Origin: Earliella scabrosa
Lineage: Eukaryota > Basidiomycota > Agaricomycetes > Polyporales > Polyporaceae
Direction: 5' to 3'
Length of the DNA: 64,000 nt
Assembly: GCA_022605405.1 (NCBI GenBank)
Contig: JABYQQ010000004.1
Span: forward strand, 2,963,494-3,027,493
The notes under the pieces are model-generated. The model saw only the letters and a list, made by a program, of their open reading frames with translations, was not told the DNA's origin and did no database searches. Position numbers and translations under genes: made by a program. Of this stretch, positions 58,344 through 64,000 are shown in pieces. How positions within the stretch are numbered: position 1 is the stretch's first letter; each line of letters opens with the position of its first letter.

Positions 58344-59130
58344 GTACACGCCCCGGGGGGCTGGGTCGCCGGCACGTATGCTATGTCGCCGCCCTGGTAG
58401 TCAAACGTCCTCGCGTTCTCGTTGACGGCGAACAGGGTGATTTGCGCGTCTCCCTCACTGAGCACAATCCAGTCAGCAACCGATACTCAACGAATAGAGG
58501 TCAATTCACATGAAGTACTTACCGATCTTGACGGTGCCCCCGGGATGGTGTGTCGGCTTACAGCTGTTCTCATATCGATAGGCCCATTTTTGGAAAACAC
58601 TCACACAGGTCGGAGCACCAACATTCGACTCCGAGACGTCGCATACGTTCGGGTGTCACAGCGAAGCCTTCGGAAACTGTGCCGTGCCCTTGACGCCCCC
58701 GCCTCGTCTCGCCACGCCCGCGGGCCTCATATTTTCGACATCCGTCTCATCCGACTGTTAGTGTGTTTTGACCACGTGGGGCCTATCGTTATGAGAACAG
58801 CTGTAATATTGGCGAAGTCGAACGTGAACGGCTCAGGTGGGGGGCCGTAGGGCGCCTTCTGGTCGGTGTCGTCGCGGACCGCCGCTAGATCATCAGCGTG
58901 AGTATGTAAGTACTATGCAGGGCCAGTCATGCACGCACGGCGGGCAGGGAAGATGTATAACTCCTGTCCGGGAATGTGGTCGAACGCGGCCTGGCTCATG
59001 TGTAAGTTCTTTGCGATGACTTCCTTGGGGACGTGCGCGAGCCAGTGGCTGCCAGTCGGTCAAATTGCCGCTGTCGAAGACCAAGAGGAACTCCGTGCCG
59101 TCGGGATCATCTCCGGCTGGCCCAGAATAC
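58344..59130 (-). pseudogene. Oxalate decarboxylase (bicupin) pseudogene interrupted by a MITE
   Basis: Oxalate decarboxylases are Mn-dependent bicupins that convert oxalate to formate and CO2 and are common in wood-decay fungi. Visible in order: GDDPDGTEFLLVFDSGNLTD, then AHVPKEVIAKNLHMSQAAFD and HIPGQELYIFP. After sequence that looks frame-disturbed come PFTFDFANI, a 243-bp insertion (58561-58803), then KPTHHPGGTVKI. An intron-like gtaagt follows, and then GDAQITLFAVNENARTFDYQ and GGDIAYVPATQ. Lesions: a 10-bp partial duplication at about 59041-59056 shifts the frame after LTDW; the MITE insertion; loss of the second-cupin segment that should carry the metal-binding His residues between GGTVKI and GDAQI; and 3' truncation. 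Clearly dead. Confidence 0.8.
58561..58803. mobile_element. 243-bp MITE with TA target-site duplication and 25-bp terminal inverted repeats
   Basis: The left end starts CAGCTGTTCTCATATCGATA and continues GGCCC. The complement of the right end starts CAGCTGTTCTCATAACGATA and continues GGCCC, a 24/25 match. Partial pairing continues further inward (AAAACAC in both). The dinucleotide TA flanks both ends (58559-58560 and 58804-58805), the hallmark of Tc1/mariner-type insertion. It is non-coding. Removing the element with one TA fuses FDFANI and KPTHHPGGTVKI in frame. Confidence 0.9.
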
Positions 59131-59412
59131 CTCAGGGACCACAACGGGCTGTTGAACATGGGGGAAAGGGTACGCCGTCTAGTGGTGATCAAGTCATGTA
59201 CTGCGCATATAGCCAGGTCCTTCAAGGAAGATGTGATCAGAACTCAGGTACCAGCTAGCGAGCCCAGCCACCCGTCTGCAGGCGATTGGCTCAGATCGAG
59301 AGGCCACTTCGCATTCTCGCTACTTACATAAGACAAGGACGTGATCACATGCTGATTGGAGGGGACAGAATGCCCATAACCGGAACATATGCACGTGGTT
59401 TAAACGCTTACT

Positions 59413-59419
59413 TATAAAA
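59413..59419 (+). promoter_or_regulatory. Probable TATA box of Crinkler/RHS-type copy 2
   Basis: tataaaa lies about 70 bp upstream of the ATG at 59488 and is followed by a pyrimidine-rich stretch (ccccatcctctttcccc at about 59458), as in many fungal core promoters. Confidence 0.5.
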
Positions 59420-59487
59420 TCGCAAGGCGTGGGTGATCGATGACACATCTATCTTGCCCCCATCCTCTTTCCCCGTCGTAAGACGTA

Positions 59488-61565
59488 ATGGCAACGGGAG
59501 ATGCAGATGTAAGTGATGGTAAAGTACAGTACCCCAGTCCATTCTAATCCTTGTGGTCGCTTGGTGGTTAAGCTACGACAACTCTGGCAATCACTCCTCG
59601 ATCACTGGCGCAACGTAGACCAGACTGCCTTCCTACCTGGACAGGTCATTGATCTTTCACAATGGCGGTACCTGTGGGGGAGCTGGCCCTTCCTGACAGC
59701 AAGTAACGCAAGACTATACGTGCGCGAGGAGTATGATGAGATGTATCGACGGCTGGTCGCTGCCTCCCAATCCGTCAACCCCGTGCGTCAAGGTGTCGTC
59801 GTAACCGGTCAAGCCGGAATTGGTGAATATCCTTCTGTTCGCATCAATCTCCTACTCATATGGTTCATAGGGAAATCGTGTTTCGGTATCTACGTTCTAC
59901 TGCGGCGCTTGTCAGAGAGTAAGGACGTCGATATCGTCTATGTTCTCGGTAAGCTGCCCGCCCTCCACTTCAACGGCGATGTCGTTTCCGTCATCAAGGA
60001 CGGAGCGTGCTGGACCTCGGCAGCCCTCGATCGTCCCGCGATGCGGCGGTGGATGCTCATTGAACCGGGCAACGACGATATTCGCGTGGACCTCCTTCAT
60101 GATTCGCTCTTCCGCGTGACGTTCATGTCACACGACGAAACAAGGTTGAGGCGTCTGGTCTCTCGGTACGCTCTCAACATGTGGATCATGCCTCTTTGGA
60201 CCGAGACCGAACTTGTCGCATTGTACGTTCAGGTCTGTTATACGGTTGCAACATGCTAACACCCGCTAGATATGACAACAATATGTTCGTGCATGGCATA
60301 TATCAGTTGAACGCGCATGGTACAGATGCTAGGTTTGTGCATTCGTCGCTATGCTGCATTTCATGTGTTCACCCTGATCAGATCAAGGGTGAAGCAGGCT
60401 ATCGAACGGGCCGGTCCGTGCCCGCGAGACATCAACTTCTGGGCGGATAGGCCAGACACTTACGATTTGCTCGTCGAGCAGGCCGTTCGGTCGGTCCAGA
60501 AGCTCACGCCGCTCCTCTACCCCTCGGTGGCATCATGGCCCACCTCGACCAATCGCTTCCTCATCCTCATAGACAGGTCCCCGGACAACAGCACGCAGTA
60601 TCCCCTCAAGGACGATAGGTACTTCGTGAGAGTCAAGACGGAGATCATCCGTACTATGCTGTGGAGGCGTTCCCTGGTGATGGATTACAAGAAGGCTTTA
60701 GACTTCTTCGGCGTGACCGGCGGACAAACGCGGATCGTCGCAGGCGTCGCATTCCAGGGAATTGCCATACGGTGCATCAGTGGTCATTTACCCGCCTCCA
60801 CTCGATCCGCAATGTTGGGTGTGTTCTCGAAGATGGAACAACTGGAACAACCCGCTGGAAACAGCAATGTCGCGCCGCATGTTTTCCAGTACTCCCCCGG
60901 CTCGTATTCCCACGTCCTCACGATGTCTGCTGAAGGACCACGTCTCACGAGGATACCCAAGAAGTTACTCCAATCCTCCCACACGGTGATTCCTAAGATC
61001 TGCTGTCTCCACCACAGTTGCTGACGATACTCGTTCGCAGACTACTCCGTCGACGCCCCTCGTCCCTGGTCTTCTGTCCTCAATGCAATCCTCCGGCCTT
61101 CCCGCTGATACCCCGACGTCTTCGCACGACACCCGTAGTCGCGTTTTCGACCCCCGCACATACGTCAACTTCCGTGACGTCGCCGACATTTCTCCAGACG
61201 ACACCTGTATCTACTTCCCGGTGATCGATATCAACTCTCTCTTCGATGCCTTATACTTCAACGTCCGGCAAGATCGCGTCATCGAGATCTGGGTCTTTCA
61301 GGCAGCCATCAAGAAGGCGCAAACGGCGGTATCTTCGGGATTCGCCCTTATCACGAAGCTGCTGAAGCAGATTCACACTCACTCCCCAGATCACACCGTC
61401 AAAGTCAAGTACGTGCTGATGGTGCCGAGGCACGATCGATGGAAGGTTGAATGGCTGTTGGGGCCTGACTTCGTCGAGGGGGACGTCTTCATTCAGTTCT
61501 TCGACACTTCCACCGAGTTTGAGCATTGTAAGCCCGAGAACGTGGTGGACAGCGATAACGTGTGA
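59488..61565 (+). CDS. Crinkler/RHS-type P-loop protein, copy 2 (intact, six exons)
   Basis: Exons 59488-59508, 59573-59822, 59871-60222, 60270-60332, 60382-60985 and 61041-61565 give a continuous 604-aa protein that is collinear with the gene at 10478. The five introns (47-64 bp) occupy equivalent positions and phases. Walker A GQAGIGKS (residues 86-93) is again split by an intron after the first base of the last Gly codon. Shared blocks include LYVREEYDEMYRRLV, GKSCFGIYVLLRRLSE, NMWIMPLWTETELVALY, IERAGPCPRDIN and a C-terminal VFQAAIKKAQTAVSSGFALI. The proteins differ throughout, so the duplication is not very recent. The C-terminal nuclease-like fold is inferred by analogy with Crinkler/RHS proteins. 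No secretion signal is visible. Confidence 0.82.
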
Positions 61566-64000
61566 CAGTTCTCGTTCGGTTCGTGCTGTAAGTCCATGCG
61601 CACATGTTGCTAGTCTGCCTCCGCTCACATCTTCCGTCTTAGCCTTGTTGACCTCCTTGCCGATTCCCGCCTTGCGTCCGCCGCCTTATATCTCAGGATG
61701 ACGTTCATGTATCATGTATCATTAATATGGAAGTCTATGTCAGTAGTCAGCGTTGTCGTTACCCCGGATTCAATGTGTCTACGCGCTGCAGTGCAGCTAC
61801 TTGCGCTCTCTACTGAGTACCTCCGAGCGATTCCGGAGTTAATGAAGAGCGCCGTCACCTCCTATTCTCCTCCATTTACATAGCGCATACCGCTCTCTCT
61901 TCCATCTCGACCTCAAAGACGGTGCAATGACGATAGTAGGCGCGGTCAGGCGTACAAGCAACCAACTGTGCCACCTCGAGCTTTGCATCCTGCTTTCGAA
62001 GGGGAGCCCAACAATGCCAGCGTACCGTCCGCTAGAGAACCTTCTCCTGTGAAGGGTTCAGGGACAAGACACGAGAAGGATATATAATCAATATAATCAA
62101 GTGCATGGAGATCAAGAGAGGAGGAACTTGGTCAAGAAGGTCGCGGTCGGACATCGGTGCGGGCTTTGTGGCACACAAACTTCTGGCCTCGGTGTCGCGG
62201 GGCCAAGGATTGTGGCAGTTTGAGCACTGGATGACCACGTTGCAGACCGCAGTGGAACGAATGGAGGGAGACGGACTCGCGTTGGTCTGGGCTAATAGGA
62301 GGTGATACATTCAAGCTTACATACATGACCACACTCCCAAGTCCGTCGCGCGCACTCTCGCCTTTGTGACGGCAGGCTCTAGTAAACGGTATTCAGGCAC
62401 AATCCATTCACCTATACAGGTCATACTCGCTTGCCTGTTTCTGACTTCCGGGAAGATCATCCCTGGCGGATTGAGCCGCCGTCTACCGGAAGCAAAGTGC
62501 CAGTGCTACGGCTGGGGAATTAGGGACAAAGAGAGATATTAGCGAGTCAGCAATCCTGGCCAACGTCAAGATATCGACTCACAATCGGCCTTCGGCCACC
62601 GCGATTATCAGTACCGAACGGGCTCACCATGCAGGTCCCACCGCGTGTTTTCGACCCAGGCATGCGTCTCCAGGTGACACGTAACATAAGGCCTGCGACC
62701 CTGTGAACGACACCTCTTACTGCCATAGCTCAGCATCTTCGACCTGGTGGTGTGCTTCCAGCAAGGCAAACAGGCCTAGGGGAAGGTGGTTCTGATGATG
62801 AAGACGATATGCCGGGGCCGAGGATCTGCAACAAGAACGAGGCGCGGACGGAGCATGTGGACGGCGACAGGAGAAAGCGAAGCCGTTCATACACGGGGCC
62901 CTGGCCATCATGCATCAACTGGCAGAACAGAACGAGAACGGCAATTCTCAGGCTGGCAATACTTCTCAGGCCACGGCAAGTTCCGTGTTCTTGCTTCTCT
63001 ACTCTGTCACTGTCGACTGCATACGACCGCTGTCAACATCACCTCAGCCCCGCCACGTTCAACGCTTGTGGTCCCCACGTCCATGCTGTTCCGTCCGTCT
63101 CTTCTTGGCGACGATACCCAGCCTCTCACTCCATCCATCCGGACTATGTGTAGTTAAGCTTCTCTGCACCGAGAGCCCCTCAAGGTACGTCTTTCATCGA
63201 ACTCGTGCGTTTAGGTGGTCTTCAATTGTTCCCGTAGCCCCATCCTACGCCTACTAACCAGCCTCAAACGCTCAATCCCAGGCAACTTACAGCTGCTTAT
63301 CTGACCAGAGCAGTGCTGAAGACACCTTCGATCCTGAAGTCGAAGAGCTCACCCAAGTGGATTTTAAATGTCCACGCAAACATTAGGTCCGAGCCCTAGG
63401 CTCCGTAGGCAACCTCTGTTCACCACTATGAACCACCTCTGATACACCTGGGAACGTACGGATACCGCGGGGACGCTGTTACCGAAGGTGTTGATTCGTC
63501 GTCCGCATTCCATACTACATACACTATTTGTCTCGGTGAGTACATCCTTACCTCACGATCTCATTGGCTGACGTCATTCCAAGCTGAGATCCGAGGACAC
63601 CGTCATACGCTTTCGTTCGACGTGCATTCTACGCCCAAGTTCCATCATCGTTCAGGCTCCTCTCTACACCCAATCCTACTCAAATGCTTCAGAACGAACA
63701 ACGCATCAGAAGGCCGCTCCATCACGAGATAGATTCATCGGCGTGTCATGCTTCCATTTACCATGCTCGTGTTCGACACCTAGGATCCCAAGATGAGGAT
63801 GGTTCGCTTCTAACCTCCCGTCACCGCGGAGGTTATCTGGGAAGCTTTGTTTGCATGACAATGCACTCCCGTGCCTGTACCAGAAGCGTTTCAGCCCAGC
63901 CTGTCTCTCACGGAATCCACCTCGGTATGATTGGATTCATTTGTCTCCCTGCCTTGCGTGGTGCTGAGTGCGTTGTTCAGACTCGACATACCCTCAACTT
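61566..64000. other. No supported gene
   Basis: Scattered frames up to 133 codons, none with a recognised domain. A stretch near 62780-62890 encodes an acidic-then-basic segment (GSDDEDDMPGP) that may be an exon relic. Confidence 0.4.

Noticed and set aside
59823..59870. Reading copy 2 of the P-loop gene without the second intron
   Set aside because: The stretch is open, but it breaks the Walker A motif, has consensus splice sites and matches the spliced position in copy 1.

Overview
The window looks like a repeat-rich stretch of an Agaricomycete (basidiomycete) nuclear genome, most likely a polypore-type wood-decay fungus. The evidence is: spliced genes with 47-65 bp GT-AG introns; Plavaka-type (CMC superfamily) transposases; a chromodomain Gypsy retroelement; remains of an oxalate decarboxylase; and several gene families that I know only from basidiomycete genomes. 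There are no bacterial features such as operons, Shine-Dalgarno sites or CRISPR arrays. All family assignments come from recognition of sequence motifs; no database search was possible.

Layout. 1-9 kb holds a diverged tandem-duplicated module (800-1165), a five-exon JmjC-family gene with one in-frame TGA (2062-4795), an unassigned coding relic (4811-6650) and a decayed EDC4/Ge-1-like WD40 mRNA-decapping scaffold gene (6660-9067). At 10.2-12.5 kb a seven-unit 11-bp tandem array lies just upstream of an intact six-exon P-loop gene of the Crinkler/RHS type. 13-15.6 kb has a broken uncharacterised gene and an intact 215-aa ORF. 15.5-21.0 kb is a minus-strand Gypsy chromovirus (gag, PR, RT-RNase H, IN, chromodomain) with many frameshifts and no recognisable LTRs. 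21-28.5 kb holds relics and a truncated integrase-core gene. 28.8-32.3 kb is a nearly intact Plavaka transposase gene broken by one 5-bp duplication. 33.9-38.8 kb has a fragment that may be integrase-related and a second, heavily decayed Plavaka copy from another subfamily. 39-46 kb is mostly empty, with an F-box/WD-like relic, a kinase remnant, two more GC-rich tandem arrays and a 113-bp foldback element. 47.9-49.5 kb is an intact F-box gene. 50.5-54.5 kb holds two pseudogenes with in-frame stops. 55.2-56.4 kb is an intact Pho85-type (PCL) cyclin gene. 58.3-59.1 kb is an oxalate decarboxylase pseudogene interrupted by a 243-bp TA-flanked MITE. 59.5-61.6 kb is a second intact Crinkler/RHS-type gene, a paralogue of the first.

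Reading of the whole. This is a transposon-dense accessory compartment in which most genes are decaying through indels, in-frame stops and insertions. The genes that remain clearly intact are the two Crinkler/RHS-like paralogues, the F-box gene, the PCL cyclin and a small ORF behind the Gypsy element. The most notable items are the paired P-loop genes with an intron splitting the Walker A motif, the related 11-bp arrays, the MITE whose removal restores a conserved reading frame, and the foldback element.
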